A stretch of DNA of 64,000 nt from Nocardiopsis sp. ATB16-24 (GCF_030271535.1 NZ_JASCXJ010000003.1:186001-250000); one strand, 5' to 3'; shown: positions 19,105-29,022, counted from the stretch's first letter. Made by a program: numbers and translations. The notes: a model not told the origin generated them from the sequence alone.

Positions 19105-19810
19105 CCCTTGTGCGGTGGACGTCCCGGGTCCGCCGCCATGGTCCCGACAACAGACCCGTCGCCAGCAGCCACAGGGCCACCGTCACCAGGTGCGCGCGCT
19201 GGGCGAAGCCGAACACGACCCCCGGATCGCCGTCGCCCGAGGTCACGTGGATCCGTACGGCCATGACGGCCAGGGTCACGGCCGCGACCGACTGGAGCAC
19301 GGCCAGGAGCGCCACCAGTGGCCACGTGCGGTCGTGACGGCGTCGTCGGTCCAGTGCCAGGAGGATCACACCGGCCATCGCGGACAGGAGCGCCGTCGCC
19401 GCCACCACCGCCTGCGCGGGGGTGGCGCCGGGCACCCCCTCCACCAGCGACTCCGCCGTGCACACCACGTCGGTGGAGACCACGCACGGTCCCGGCAACA
19501 GGGTCGCGACCAACGACGCCACGCCGAACACGACCATGGACCACCACGAGGCGGTCAGTAGGTGACCGGTCTCCCGCGCCCCCAGGCCGAGCCCCAGACC
19601 GGCGGCGAGTATCACCAGGATCGCCGCGGTGCGGTTCGCGCTTTCGAGGAACCGGGCGAAGGTGGACCCCTGGTCGGCCAGGGCGCCCTGCGCGGCACCG
19701 CTGGGCAGCATGACCTCCAGGACCCACAGGCTGTACACGATCGCGGCCACCACCGCCGCGACCCTTCCGTCCCGGTGGTCCCAGTGCAGCTGTGCGGAGT
19801 GCGGCATCAT
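19094..19810 (-). CDS. DUF998-type membrane protein
   Basis: A 238-residue integral membrane protein with about six hydrophobic segments, the first at residues 16-36 (VAAVVAAIVYSLWVLEVML) and the last at 213-232. The layout, a loop with paired cysteines (LPGPCVVSTDVVC) and a short basic tail fit the DUF998 family, whose function is unknown. Two adjacent ATG codons are possible starts, with AGGGGGGC just upstream. It converges on and overlaps the helicase gene by 11 bp. I cannot assign a role. Confidence 0.7.
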   Translation of the reverse strand: MMPHSAQLHWDHRDGRVAAVVAAIVYSLWVLEVMLPSGAAQGALADQGSTFARFLESANRTAAILVILAAGLGLGLGARETGHLLTASWWSMVVFGVASLVATLLPGPCVVSTDVVCTAESLVEGVPGATPAQAVVAATALLSAMAGVILLALDRRRRHDRTWPLVALLAVLQSVAAVTLAVMAVRIHVTSGDGDPGVVFGFAQRAHLVTVALWLLATGLLSGPWRRTRDVHRTRVSG

Positions 19811-20033
19811 GCCCCCCTGTCCTCACGGGCGGTCCCGTGTCCCATGGGGGAGGAGTACCCATGCGGCGCCCTCGGATCCGCCGTTGTCATGGGACGATAC
19901 GCCCTTCGTCCCCCGGCGTCACCCAACTCGCGGCGGCACCGTTATCCGCGGTCGGGTGTTCCTACGGCATGATCGGGAAACACCGGCCAAGGAGCGGTGA
20001 AAACGGGGATCGACTGACGAGAAGGGCGCACGC

Positions 20034-20945
20034 ATGGACGGCGCATCCACGGCGCGATGGGTGATCGTGGGAGTCGACGGGACCGATTCCAGCCGCCACG
20101 CGCTGGAATGGTCGGCGCATCAGGCGATGCTGCGCGGGCTCGGAGTGAGGATCGTCGCGGCGGCCGGGGCGTTGGCCTCCGTCGGTGTGTTCGCCGAGCG
20201 CACACGGGTCGACCCGGGGACGTCCCCGGGCGGGACCGGGCTCCAGGGCGCCGAACACCTCCTGGAGTACGCGAGCGACTGGGTGTCCCGGCTCTTCCCC
20301 GAACTGCGGGTGGAGACCCGTCTGTCCCGCGCCCGCCCGGCCGACGCCCTGCTCACGGAGGCCTCGGTGGAGGGCGCCGTCGCGGTGGTGGTGGGTTCAC
20401 GCGGACTGAGCGGGATCGTGGCCGCCTTCGTCGGCTCCGTCGGCATCGAACTGGCCGCGCGCTCTCCCGTTCCGGTCATCGTGCTGCCTCATGAGCACGC
20501 CTCCGCGCATGGGGTGCGGGGGAGGATCATCGTCGGTGTCGACGGTTCCGAACCCAGTGTGCGGGCCCTCGACTTCGCCTTCGCGCAGGCCGAGTTCGCC
20601 GAGACCGAACTGGTCGCGGTGAGCGCCTGGCAGCCGTTGGTGGCCTTCGCCGCCGCCACCGGCCCCATCCCTCCCGAGCTGTTCGACGACGCGACCGCCG
20701 CCGAGGCCGCGCGGCAGGCGTTGGAGGAGGAGCTGGCCGACGCCCGACTGCGCCATCCGGGGGTCGCGGTGAGCACACGGGTGGTGCGCGCCCACCCCGT
20801 GGTCGCCCTGTTGGAGGAGGCCACCCCCGCCGATCTCATCGTGGTGGGCTCGCGTGGCCGGGGTGGTTTCCGTGGGCTGCTGCTCGGCTCCGTGAGCCAC
20901 TCCGTCCTGCACGGAGCCAAAGGTCCCGTGGCGATCCTGCGCTGA
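20034..20945 (+). CDS. Tandem universal stress protein
   Basis: A 303-residue cytoplasmic protein with two UspA domains (residues 8-150 and 161-302). Each starts with a VGVDG stretch and ends with the nucleotide-binding pattern: VVGSRGLSGIVAAFVGSVG in the first, VVGSRGRGGFRGLLLGSVSHSV in the second. Both fit the G-2x-G-9x-G(S/T) rule, so ATP binding is likely in both halves. Tandem Usp proteins of actinomycetes respond to hypoxia and dormancy. It stands alone, with 223 bp upstream and 357 bp downstream before the next gene. Confidence 0.9.
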   Translation: MDGASTARWVIVGVDGTDSSRHALEWSAHQAMLRGLGVRIVAAAGALASVGVFAERTRVDPGTSPGGTGLQGAEHLLEYASDWVSRLFPELRVETRLSRARPADALLTEASVEGAVAVVVGSRGLSGIVAAFVGSVGIELAARSPVPVIVLPHEHASAHGVRGRIIVGVDGSEPSVRALDFAFAQAEFAETELVAVSAWQPLVAFAAATGPIPPELFDDATAAEAARQALEEELADARLRHPGVAVSTRVVRAHPVVALLEEATPADLIVVGSRGRGGFRGLLLGSVSHSVLHGAKGPVAILR

Positions 20946-21302
20946 CCTCCTCCGGTGCCCACATGCCCGCCCACGTGGTCCGATGCCCTTCTCGGAGGGC
21001 GGGTCCAAGGACACTGGTCTAGTTCCGTCCACGCAACCCCCTTCCGAGGATGTGACAAATGGCACGCTGTGTCACTTCTGGAGGGAGAAACCCCCTGTTC
21101 TCGGGGGAATCGGCTCCGAGCAGTAGTGGAGTGGGCGCCGTGTGAGCCCCTGCCTACCCGGTGGTAGGACAACCGGATCCCTTGCTACGCAGGAATTCCT
21201 GGTCTTCGCGTGTTCCTTTAATAGACCATTGGACTATACCAATTGGTCACCGCGGGGTCTCGTCGTTCATGATGCGAGAGATCTCGATCTTAAGGAGCCG
21301 CT
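20946..21302. other. Intergenic region upstream of pckG
   Basis: 357 bp with no coding frame of any quality. The first 150 bp are GC-rich. The last 100 bp are notably AT-richer and hold an operator-like palindrome (21228-21243) and an AAGGAG ribosome site before the GTG. Confidence 0.5.
21228..21243. promoter_or_regulatory. Operator-like palindrome upstream of pckG
   Basis: ATTGGACTATACCAAT, an imperfect 16-bp palindrome 59 bp upstream of pckG. It agrees with the dre consensus ACTGGTCTAGACCAGT at 12 of 16 positions and is flanked by outer GACCA/TGGTC arms. A GntR-family repressor site is plausible. Confidence 0.4.
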
Positions 21303-23120
21303 GTGACTGTCGTGGGGACCGAAGTGGGCACCGCCCCGACCGATAACGAAGAACTCATCTCCTGGGTTCGTGAGGTCGCCGAGCTCACCCAGCCGGACGA
21401 GATCGTGTGGTGTGACGGTTCGGAGCAGGAGTGGACCCGCCTGACCGACCAGCTGGTCGAGCAGGGGACCTTCATCCGCCTGAACCCTGACAAACGCCCC
21501 AACAGCTTCTACTGCAAATCCGACCCGACCGACGTCGCGCGCGTCGAGGACCGCACCTTCATCTGCTCCGAGCGCGAGGAGGACGCGGGCCCGACCAACA
21601 ACTGGATCGCCCCGGACGAGATGCGCGCCACCTTCGGCGAGGTCTTCCGCGGCGCGATGCGCGGACGCACCATGTACGTCGTGCCCTTCTGCATGGGTCC
21701 GCTGGGAGGCGACATCTCCCAGCTCGGCGTCGAGATCACCGACTCGCCGTACGTGGTGGTGTCCATGCGCATCATGGCCCGCATGGGCACCCCCGCCCTA
21801 CGCCTGATCGAGGAGCGCGGGGAGTTCGTCAAGGCCGTCCACTCGGTGGGCGCCCCGTTGGAGCCCGGTCAGCAGGACGTGGCCTGGCCGTGCAACTCCA
21901 CCAAGTACATCTCGCACTTCCCCGAGACCCGCGAGATCTGGTCCTACGGTTCGGGCTACGGCGGCAACGCCCTGCTCGGCAAGAAGTGCTACGCGCTGCG
22001 CATCGCCTCGGTGATGGCCCGCGACGAGGGCTGGCTCGCCGAGCACATGCTCATCCTCAAGGTCACCCCGCCCAAGGGGAAGGCCCACTACGTCGCCGCC
22101 GCCTTCCCGAGCGCCTGTGGCAAGACCAACCTCGCCATGCTCCAGCCGACCATCCCCGGGTGGAAGGTGGAGACCGTCGGCGACGACATCGCCTGGATGC
22201 GCTTCGACGCCCAGGGGCGGCTGCGCGCCATCAACCCCGAGGCCGGTTTCTTCGGCGTCGCGCCCGGTACCGGTGAGAAGACCAACGCCAACGCCGTGAA
22301 GACGCTGTGGGGCAACAGCATCTTCACCAACGTCGCCCTGACCGATGACGGCGACGTGTGGTGGGAGGGCCTGACCGAGGAGCCGCCCGCGGGTCTCACC
22401 GACTGGAAGGGCCGCCCCTGGACCCCGGACTCCGACGAGCCCGCGGCCCACCCGAACTCCCGGTTCACCACCCCGGCGGGCCAGGCGCCCACCATCGCCG
22501 ACGAGTGGGAGGACCCGGCGGGCGTGCCCATCTCGGCCATCCTGTTCGGCGGTCGTCGCGCCACGGCCGTACCGCTGGTCACCGAGTCCTTCGACTGGCA
22601 GCACGGCGTGTACCTGGGCGCCAACGTCTCCTCGGAGAAGACCGCCGCGGCCGAGGGCTCCGTCGGCGAGCTGCGCCGTGACCCCTTCGCGATGCTGCCG
22701 TTCTGCGGCTACAACATGGGCGACTACTTCGCCCACTGGGTGAAGCTGGGCAAGGAGGCCGACGAGTCCAAGCTGCCCCGCATCTTCTACGTCAACTGGT
22801 TCAAGAAGGACGCGGACGGCCGCATCGTGTGGCCCGGCTTCGGCGAGAACAGCCGCGTCATCAAGTGGATCATCGAGCGCCTGGAGGGCGAGGCCGACGC
22901 GGTCGAGACCCCGATCGGCCGGGTGCCGACCGCGGAAGCCATCGACACCGAGGGCCTGGACATCTCCGCCGAGGACCTGGAGTTCGTCCTGGAGGTGGAC
23001 AACGACGTCTGGAAGCAGGAGGCGGCCCTGGTACCGGAGTTCTTCAAGACCTTCGGCGACCACCTGCCCGAGGAGCTGTGGGACGAGTACCACGCCCTGC
23101 TCAAGCGTCTGGGGGACTGA
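21303..23120 (+). CDS. pckG: Phosphoenolpyruvate carboxykinase (GTP)
   Basis: A 605-residue GTP-dependent PEP carboxykinase converting oxaloacetate to PEP at the start of gluconeogenesis. Signatures are [41 protein letters not shown], the P-loop [13 protein letters not shown] with the reactive Cys, and WRPG-equivalent nucleotide-site residues further on. Length is typical. GTG 21303 follows AAGGAGCCGCT. The gene is monocistronic, with an operator-like palindrome upstream and a strong hairpin terminator 36 bp after the stop. Confidence 0.96.
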   Translation: MTVVGTEVGTAPTDNEELISWVREVAELTQPDEIVWCDGSEQEWTRLTDQLVEQGTFIRLNPDKRPNSFYCKSDPTDVARVEDRTFICSEREEDAGPTNNWIAPDEMRATFGEVFRGAMRGRTMYVVPFCMGPLGGDISQLGVEITDSPYVVVSMRIMARMGTPALRLIEERGEFVKAVHSVGAPLEPGQQDVAWPCNSTKYISHFPETREIWSYGSGYGGNALLGKKCYALRIASVMARDEGWLAEHMLILKVTPPKGKAHYVAAAFPSACGKTNLAMLQPTIPGWKVETVGDDIAWMRFDAQGRLRAINPEAGFFGVAPGTGEKTNANAVKTLWGNSIFTNVALTDDGDVWWEGLTEEPPAGLTDWKGRPWTPDSDEPAAHPNSRFTTPAGQAPTIADEWEDPAGVPISAILFGGRRATAVPLVTESFDWQHGVYLGANVSSEKTAAAEGSVGELRRDPFAMLPFCGYNMGDYFAHWVKLGKEADESKLPRIFYVNWFKKDADGRIVWPGFGENSRVIKWIIERLEGEADAVETPIGRVPTAEAIDTEGLDISAEDLEFVLEVDNDVWKQEAALVPEFFKTFGDHLPEELWDEYHALLKRLGD

Positions 23121-23155
23121 TCGGGCCGACGGTCCGAACGGAGGACCACCGATGT

Positions 23156-23191
23156 GAGGGGGCGCGGGCACGAGAGTGCCCGCGCCCCCTC
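23156..23191 (+). terminator. pckG terminator
   Basis: A perfect 15-bp stem (left arm GAGGGGGCGCGGGCA at 23156-23170, right arm 23177-23191) with a 6-base loop, 36 bp after the pckG stop codon. Confidence 0.8.
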
Positions 23192-23389
23192 ACCCGTCTC
23201 CCCCGATCCAGGTGGACCGTCCGCAGGGGACGGGCGTGCTACGGGGGCGAGGCGACCGGTCCTCGCGGCCCTTCCCCGGTCTCGCGCGCCCAGGCGACAT
23301 TTCCGGGCGTTCTTACTTTCCGCTGAGAAGGCGTCCCGGAGCGTGTTACGGATGGACTCGATCCGGTCCCTCCTCCTCTGGGAATACGC

Positions 23390-24163
23390 ATGATGACGCT
23401 GCTTCTCGTCCTCGCAGTCCTGGCCGCCATGGTGCTCGGCGCCCTCCTCGCCGCCCGTAGGTTCCGTGTCGACGACGAGTCCACGGGGGGTGCCGTCAGT
23501 GTCGTCGTCGCCCCCTGTGTGCTCGCGCTCTACCTCGCGTCGGCGGCGATGGGGGTGGTGATCGGATGGGAGCACTTCACCGGAGCCGAGGACGGGATGA
23601 TCGACGAGGTGGGCGCGGCCGAGTCCCTGTACTGGAGCACGGCCGCCTTCCCCGACGACGAGGCGGAGGCGGTGCGTCAGCGGTTGCGCGCCTACATGAC
23701 CACGGTCGTGGAGGAGGACTGGCCGAGGATGCGGGACAGCGGGGAGTTGAGCGACGAGGGCGACCAGGCACTCGCCGCCCTGGCCGCGTCCGTGCGGGCG
23801 CTGTCGGTGTCCGACACCGGTGACGGGCTGGACCGTCTCACCGCGCGCCAGGAACTCGCCGAGCTCACCGACGCGCGTATCGAACGAGCCGACGCCGCAG
23901 GGGACGAGATCCCGCCCTTCCTGAACGCCGTCGCGGCCCTTTCCGCCGTCGCCGTGGCGGTGCTGCCGTTCGCCATGCTCCGGCAGCGCTCGGCCGTGGC
24001 CTACTTCTGGGCCTCGGTCAACCTGGTGTTCGTCTTCGCCACCATCGTGATGCTGTTCTACCTGGGCAACCCCTTCACCGGCGTCCTGGCCCACGACGCG
24101 GGTGCGATCCAGGAGGCGCTGGCCGGCTTCGACCGGACCGACGCCGCCCTGGATCCGCAGTGA
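23390..24163 (+). CDS. DUF4239 / bestrophin-like membrane protein
   Basis: A 257-residue membrane protein with hydrophobic segments at residues 3-21, 40-60, 182-202 and 207-227 and a long charged helical region between the second and third pairs. The order of segments and FRVDDESTGGAV near the N terminus fit the bestrophin-like DUF4239 family. Function unknown; an anion channel has been proposed from fold similarity only. ATG 23390 or the next codon may be used; no strong ribosome site is visible. It converges on the proline-rich protein with a 16-bp gap. Confidence 0.7.
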   Translation: MMTLLLVLAVLAAMVLGALLAARRFRVDDESTGGAVSVVVAPCVLALYLASAAMGVVIGWEHFTGAEDGMIDEVGAAESLYWSTAAFPDDEAEAVRQRLRAYMTTVVEEDWPRMRDSGELSDEGDQALAALAASVRALSVSDTGDGLDRLTARQELAELTDARIERADAAGDEIPPFLNAVAALSAVAVAVLPFAMLRQRSAVAYFWASVNLVFVFATIVMLFYLGNPFTGVLAHDAGAIQEALAGFDRTDAALDPQ

Positions 24164-24179
24164 CCGGGACCCTCGCCGC

Positions 24180-24863
24180 TCAGCCGGCGGGCCGCGCTGC
24201 GGCGCGGCCCGCACCCGCGGCGACCACGGCGACGACCACCACGAGCACCACCATGGTGCGCATGGGGGTGAAGGCGCCGGTGGGTCGCTGCGCCGAGGAG
24301 GTCGAGGTGTCCGCCAGGAGCTGCTCCCGGACGACCTCCTCCGTCACGGTCGGCACGGGCGGTGGCGCGGAGGGTTCCACGGGGGCCGGCGCACGTTCTT
24401 CGGAGACCAGGACCGGAGCGACGTGGACGGGCTCGGGCTCGGCCTCCACCTCCGTGGGCGCCCTCCTCTCGGGCTCGCCGGGAACCGGTTCCTGGGGAGC
24501 GGGCTCCTCGGGAACGGGCTCCTCGGGAACGGGTTCCACCGGCGGCTCCTCGGGGGCGGGTTCCACCGGCGGCGGCTCCTGAGGCGGCGGGGGAACGGGA
24601 GGAGGCTCGGGCGAGGAGTCGCACGGGGGCGCCTCGCCCACACCGACCTTCACCCGCACCCCGTTGGCGCACACCAGCACATAGGAGCCCGGGTCGATCT
24701 CCACCAGCGCGCCCGGCGTCCTCACACCGACCCCGTCGGGCCCCACCTCCACGGCGGTGTCCGGTGGGTCGCCTTCCATGGCGTGCGCGGAGGAGGCACC
24801 ACCGGAGAACAGAAGCGCGCTCACGGCGAGCAACGCGGGAAGGAAACGACGGGAGGGGGGCAT
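24180..24863 (-). CDS. Secreted Pro/Glu-rich protein with C-terminal membrane anchor
   Basis: A 227-residue protein: a signal peptide (basic start, LLAVSALLF core, likely cleavage after SAHA near residue 28), a small globular part with two cysteines (C69, C81), then about 70 residues of proline- and glutamate-rich repeats (PEEPVPEEP-like units), and a C-terminal hydrophobic helix MVVLVVVVAVVAAGA followed by a short arginine-containing tail. This is the plan of a cell-surface stalk protein anchored in the membrane. No sortase motif is seen. The repeats vary in number between strains in such proteins. Function unknown. Confidence 0.75.
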   Translation of the reverse strand: MPPSRRFLPALLAVSALLFSGGASSAHAMEGDPPDTAVEVGPDGVGVRTPGALVEIDPGSYVLVCANGVRVKVGVGEAPPCDSSPEPPPVPPPPQEPPPVEPAPEEPPVEPVPEEPVPEEPAPQEPVPGEPERRAPTEVEAEPEPVHVAPVLVSEERAPAPVEPSAPPPVPTVTEEVVREQLLADTSTSSAQRPTGAFTPMRTMVVLVVVVAVVAAGAGRAAARPAG

Positions 24864-24940
24864 GTGACTCCTCGTGTCGCTGTCAGGGCACGTGGTGATC
24901 GTACGTGGCCGGCGCGCTCACCGCACCCGAAACCGCCCGG

Positions 24941-26593
24941 TCAGGGCGAGTGCAGACGAAGAACCGCGTGCTCGGCCCAGTCCGGAGGCCGGGTCACCCT
25001 GGAGACCACGATCATCGTGGCGAAGGCCAGCGGAATCGTCCAGGCGGCGGGTTGGGCCAACAGCACCGTCGCCCACCCCGCGGGGGTGGGCAGCAGGATC
25101 GACCATCCGACCGCACCGGTCGCGGTCACCGCTCCCACGATCAGCCCCCAAGCGGCGCCGGGCAGGGTCAGACGCCGCCACCAGATCCCCAGGACCAGCA
25201 AAGGACAGAACGTGGACGCCGCCACGGTGAACGCCCACACCACCAGCACGTTGATGTCGGTCATCTGCGCGGGCAACGCGAGCAGCACCGCCACGCACGC
25301 GCCCACGGCCACCGCCAGGCGCAGCCGCGGCACACTTCCCTGGAACAGATCGTGCGACAATCCGCCGGCCAGCGCCAACAAAAGCCCTGAGGAGGTGGAC
25401 AGGAACGCCCCGAACGCACCCGCCGCCACCAACGCGGTCAGCACCGTGCCGACCGAGCCCGGGACCGCCTGCGCGGGCAGTACCACCGCCACCGTGTCGG
25501 TGCCCTGCAACAGCACCAACTGCGGTGTGAGCACCCTGCCCAGGAGCCCGTACACCGTCGGGAACAGGTAGAACAGACCCAACAGGGCGATCACGCCCAC
25601 CGCGACCCTGCGCGCGGTCCGCGCCGTCGGGCTCGTGTGGAAGCGCATGATGACATGGGGCAGGCCCATACAGCCGAGCGTGATCGCCAGCAGGGTCGAC
25701 CACGTCTCGAACAGGGGGTGGCCGCCCACGTTCAGCAACGGCGTGCTCCACCGCTCACTGCCCAGTTCCGGCAGTCCCACCGGGCTGGGGATGGCCGCGC
25801 CCTCGGGGAACGCGTACTCGGTCCCCTCCGCCACGGTGTGCTCTCCGGCGCCGAGCTCCACCTCCCCGCCACCGGGCGTGGTCACCCTCACCGGCTCCTC
25901 CAGGGTGAAGCGGGTCCCCACGGTGAACTCCACCGAGGTCCTCTCGGGGAACCGGGTGTCCCACTCCGGGTGCAGCGCCTGGGTACGGGTGTCGGGGCTG
26001 GAGTGCACCATCAGGTAGATCGCGGGAATGGCGAGGAAGGCCAGTTTGACGACGTAGTGGAAGGCCTGCACGTAGGTCGCCGACCGCATGCCGCCGGCGG
26101 CGATCGACCCGCTCACCACCAGGCCCGCGAGCAGCACCCCCACCCAGTACGGTGTCCCGCTGACCAGGCTCAGGACCACACCCGCGCCCTTGAACTGGGG
26201 CACCAGGTACAGCAGCATGATCACCAGGACCACGCAGCCGCACAACTTGCGCAACCGCGGCGCCCCCAGCCGGTACTCGGCGAAGTCGGGCACCGTGTAC
26301 GCCCCCGACCGGCGCATCGGCCCGGCCACCAGGGCGACCACCGCCACGTAGCCCGCCGTGAACCCCACCGCGTACCACATGGTGCCCAGGCCGTTCTTGA
26401 GCACCAGTCCGGACAGTCCCAGCACGGAGGCGGCCGACAGGTACTCCCCGGCGATCGCCATCGCGTTCCAGTTGGGGGAGATCCGACGCGAGGCCACGAG
26501 GAAATCGGAGGTGGACCGGGCGGCCCGCACTCCGTAGACGCCGATCACCAGGCTGGTGACCAGGACCAGCCCGATCGCCAGGACCGAGATCAC
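24941..26593 (-). CDS. Sodium:solute symporter, ActP/MctC-like (pair 1)
   Basis: A 550-residue solute:sodium symporter with about 13 membrane helices, of the acetate/pyruvate-type monocarboxylate branch. VASRRISPNWNAMAIAGEYLSAASVLGLSG near the N terminus and GLPHVIMRFHTSPTARTARR in the middle are family hallmarks. An extracytoplasmic insertion of about 90 residues (residues 195-290) distinguishes it from the second copy at 29137. GTG 26593 overlaps the stop of the DUF485 gene (GTGA), so translation is coupled; the frame's long upstream extension is spurious. It is the last gene of a histidine kinase-regulator-DUF485-symporter operon. Confidence 0.87.
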   Translation of the reverse strand: MISVLAIGLVLVTSLVIGVYGVRAARSTSDFLVASRRISPNWNAMAIAGEYLSAASVLGLSGLVLKNGLGTMWYAVGFTAGYVAVVALVAGPMRRSGAYTVPDFAEYRLGAPRLRKLCGCVVLVIMLLYLVPQFKGAGVVLSLVSGTPYWVGVLLAGLVVSGSIAAGGMRSATYVQAFHYVVKLAFLAIPAIYLMVHSSPDTRTQALHPEWDTRFPERTSVEFTVGTRFTLEEPVRVTTPGGGEVELGAGEHTVAEGTEYAFPEGAAIPSPVGLPELGSERWSTPLLNVGGHPLFETWSTLLAITLGCMGLPHVIMRFHTSPTARTARRVAVGVIALLGLFYLFPTVYGLLGRVLTPQLVLLQGTDTVAVVLPAQAVPGSVGTVLTALVAAGAFGAFLSTSSGLLLALAGGLSHDLFQGSVPRLRLAVAVGACVAVLLALPAQMTDINVLVVWAFTVAASTFCPLLVLGIWWRRLTLPGAAWGLIVGAVTATGAVGWSILLPTPAGWATVLLAQPAAWTIPLAFATMIVVSRVTRPPDWAEHAVLRLHSP

Positions 26594-26973
26594 CGCTCGC
26601 GCCCCCCGGCTGCTCGGCGCCTTGGCGAGGCCCGGTCCTCCACGCGCTCGGCCGAGCGCACGTGCCACAGTGCCAGCGCGAACAACAGCGGGTAGACGGC
26701 CACCGTCAACAGCAGCCACGACACCGGGACGTCCCACAGCCTGACCTTCCCCAGGACGGGGAGGGCCGCGAAGGCCCCGCTCATGCCGAACAGCAGCAGT
26801 GACAGCAGGGCCACGGTGCGCACCGCGACACGCCGCTGGGTGCGAAAGAGGCGGCGGGCCGCCTCGGTGTCCACCGGTCCCGGCAGAGGCAGCAGGTGCT
26901 GTGCGGGCCGGTTGCCCCGGGCCAGGGCGATCCGTGTCTGGGGGCTGGTCAGCTTCTCGCGTCGTGGGCTCAT
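26590..26973 (-). CDS. DUF485-like small membrane protein (pair 1)
   Basis: A 127-residue protein with two membrane helices (about residues 52-72 and 82-102) flanked by basic tails. Position and topology match DUF485 proteins, the small partners always encoded just before ActP-type symporters. Sequence likeness to the second copy (30819) is weak. The start overlaps the response regulator stop by 4 bp and its stop overlaps the symporter start by 4 bp, so the three genes are translated as a chain. Confidence 0.75.
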   Translation of the reverse strand: MSPRREKLTSPQTRIALARGNRPAQHLLPLPGPVDTEAARRLFRTQRRVAVRTVALLSLLLFGMSGAFAALPVLGKVRLWDVPVSWLLLTVAVYPLLFALALWHVRSAERVEDRASPRRRAAGGRER

Positions 26974-27797
26974 GGCACCCGCCGGGAGGAGTGGTCGGCC
27001 TCACCGCCGCGCGGTCGGGAGGAGGGCCCGGTCTGGGCGTTCGCGGACCGGCCCAGCTGGTCGCGGCGGGCCGCCTCCAGGAGTTGGGCGCGCAGGTGGC
27101 GGCCGTGGCGACGGCTCACCGGTACGTCCCCGGCGGGCGTACCCGCCACCAGACCGGAGGAGGAGGTCACCCGAAGGTCGCGCACCCACGGAATGGCGAC
27201 GAGGTATCCACGGTGGACCCGGACGAACCCCGCCGAGGCCCACACCTCCTCCAGGTACGACAGCGACAGCCGGATCAGGTGGCCGCCGTCGGCGGTGTGC
27301 AACCGGACGTAGTCGCCCTGGGCCTCCACGAACTGCACCTCGTCGCGCTTGACGAACACCGTGCGTCTGCCCGTGTCGATCTGCACCACGTGAAGGTCCT
27401 CGGCGGGCGTGATGTCGCCCTTGGGGTGACGCAGTTGGGCGATGCGGCCCACGGCCTCGGCGAGGCGTTCGGGCCGGATGGGTTTGAGCAGGTAGTCCAC
27501 GGCGCCGATGCCGAACGCCTCCACGGCGTGGGCCTCCGAGGCGGTCACGAACACGATGGACGGCGGTTCGGAGAGCACGTTCAGCACCCTGGCCACGTCC
27601 ATGCCGTCCAGCCCGGGCATGAGGATGTCCAGGAACGCGGCGTCGATCGTGGTGGTCCCCAGCAGTCGCACGGCCGTGGCCCCGTTGTCGGCCACGAGGA
27701 CCTCCGCCACCTCGGGCATGGCTCCGAGCAGGGACGCCATCTCCTCGCGGGTGGAGGCCTCGTCCTCGACGACCAACACCTTGAGCTCGGGCTTCAC
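26970..27797 (-). CDS. LytTR-family response regulator
   Basis: A 275-residue regulator. The receiver domain spans residues 5-120, with Asp57 in AFLDILMPGLDG as phosphoacceptor, the acidic pair VEDE at 10-13, and LLKPI near 108. The LytTR DNA-binding domain follows at about 145-240 (VFVKRDEVQFVEAQGDYVRLHT; FVRVHRGYLVAIPWV). A 40-residue hydrophilic tail ends the protein. It overlaps the kinase gene and the DUF485 gene by 4 bp each. Four LytTR-type boxes lie upstream of the neighbouring second DUF485-ActP operon, its probable target. Confidence 0.92.
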   Translation of the reverse strand: MKPELKVLVVEDEASTREEMASLLGAMPEVAEVLVADNGATAVRLLGTTTIDAAFLDILMPGLDGMDVARVLNVLSEPPSIVFVTASEAHAVEAFGIGAVDYLLKPIRPERLAEAVGRIAQLRHPKGDITPAEDLHVVQIDTGRRTVFVKRDEVQFVEAQGDYVRLHTADGGHLIRLSLSYLEEVWASAGFVRVHRGYLVAIPWVRDLRVTSSSGLVAGTPAGDVPVSRRHGRHLRAQLLEAARRDQLGRSANAQTGPSSRPRGGEADHSSRRVP

Positions 27798-28891
27798 TGT
27801 GCCACCACCCCCCTGGTGAACCTGGGTATGCGCACGGTCACCTTCGTGCCCTCTCCGAGCGCGGTCTCGATCACCAGACCGTACTCGGGTCCGTAGACGG
27901 CGCGCAGCCTCTGGTCCACGTTGGCCAGCCCGACGCTACGCGACTCCGGTCCCGTCCCCGCCAGCAGGGAACGGGCCAGTTCGGGGTGCATGCCCACCCC
28001 GTCGTCCTCGATCTCGATGACGCACAGCGGGCCCTCCCCGAAACCGGAGACGCTGATGTGGCCGCGCCCCTCCTTGCGCTCCAGCCCGTGCCGGATGGCG
28101 TTCTCCACGATCGGCTGCACCACCAGGAAGGGAACGGCCACCGGCAGCACCTCCGGGGCCATCCTCACGGTGATGTCCAGCCGGTCGTGGAACCGGGCGC
28201 GTTGCAGTTCGAGATAGGTCTGCGTGGCCTCCAGTTCCTCTGAGAGCGTCGCGTAGTCGCCCTTCTCGGAGAAGCCGTAGCGCAGGTAGTCGGCGAAGTC
28301 CGACAGCAGGTGTCGGGCGCGGTCGGGGTCGGTGCGCACCAACGCGGCGATCACCGCCAGGGCGTTGTGCACGAAGTGCGGGGAGATCTGTGCCCGGAGC
28401 GTGCGAAGGTCGGCGGCGGCGATGCGCGCCCGGGTCCGGCGCAGGGCCGCGTGGTCCAGGCAGTCCGACACCAGGGCCGCTGCGGCCTCGACATCGTCCT
28501 CCACCGGATGGCCCGAGGCCACCAGGGCGCCGGAGAGTTCGTCGTCGACGATCAGGGGGACCGCGCACACCGAGGTTCCGTCCGTCAGGCGGGTGCGCGT
28601 GTTGCTGCCGTACTCGAAGACCTGGGCGAGCAGACCCTTGACCTCCTGCGGGTCGGGTTGCCTGCCGTTACCGGCGACGGGGCCGTCCAGGTCGGCGAGT
28701 ACGACGCCGTCCACGTCCAGGAGCCGGCGCAGCCGCCGTGCGGCCGCGGGTACCTTCCTGCCGTGCAGCCCATCCTGGAGGTCGACGCCCAGGGCGTGGA
28801 CCTGACGCATCAACGCGACACTCGCTCGCTGCTCCGACGACGCTGGGCGCCGTCGGGAGGGGGACATCCGCGACAGCCACCGATATGACAC
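27794..28891 (-). CDS. LytS-type histidine kinase with GAF domain
   Basis: A 365-residue cytoplasmic kinase. A GAF-like sensor lies at residues 40-165 (VDGVVLADLDG; VCAVPLIVDDELSGALVASG). The LytS-type phosphoacceptor motif ISPHFVHNALAVIAALVRTD follows near residue 190, and a HATPase domain holds the N-box PIVENAIRHGLE and VGLANVDQRL. No membrane segment is present, so the signal must be internal. GTG 28891 is the likely start: a TAGGGT hexamer (28898-28903, minus strand) ends six bases before it, as in leaderless genes. First gene of the kinase-regulator-DUF485-symporter operon, and the partner of the LytTR regulator that overlaps it. Confidence 0.9.
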   Translation of the reverse strand: MSYRWLSRMSPSRRRPASSEQRASVALMRQVHALGVDLQDGLHGRKVPAAARRLRRLLDVDGVVLADLDGPVAGNGRQPDPQEVKGLLAQVFEYGSNTRTRLTDGTSVCAVPLIVDDELSGALVASGHPVEDDVEAAAALVSDCLDHAALRRTRARIAAADLRTLRAQISPHFVHNALAVIAALVRTDPDRARHLLSDFADYLRYGFSEKGDYATLSEELEATQTYLELQRARFHDRLDITVRMAPEVLPVAVPFLVVQPIVENAIRHGLERKEGRGHISVSGFGEGPLCVIEIEDDGVGMHPELARSLLAGTGPESRSVGLANVDQRLRAVYGPEYGLVIETALGEGTKVTVRIPRFTRGVVAQ

Positions 28892-28988
28892 GGAACGACC
28901 CTATCCCAGCCGGATGTGCCGACGCTCACATGGCGGGCGTCGTCTTCTGCCCTCATGGCGTGGAAGGGGCGTCCGTTGCGAACACGGG

Positions 28989-29022
28989 CCGGGCCCGTCG
29001 CCCTGTGGGACGACGGGCCCGG
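28989..29022 (-). terminator. Terminator of the second DUF485-ActP operon
   Basis: A perfect 12-bp stem (CCGGGCCCGTCG at 28989-29000 and its complement at 29011-29022) around a 10-base loop, about 115 bp past the symporter stop codon and upstream of the kinase gene. Confidence 0.65.
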
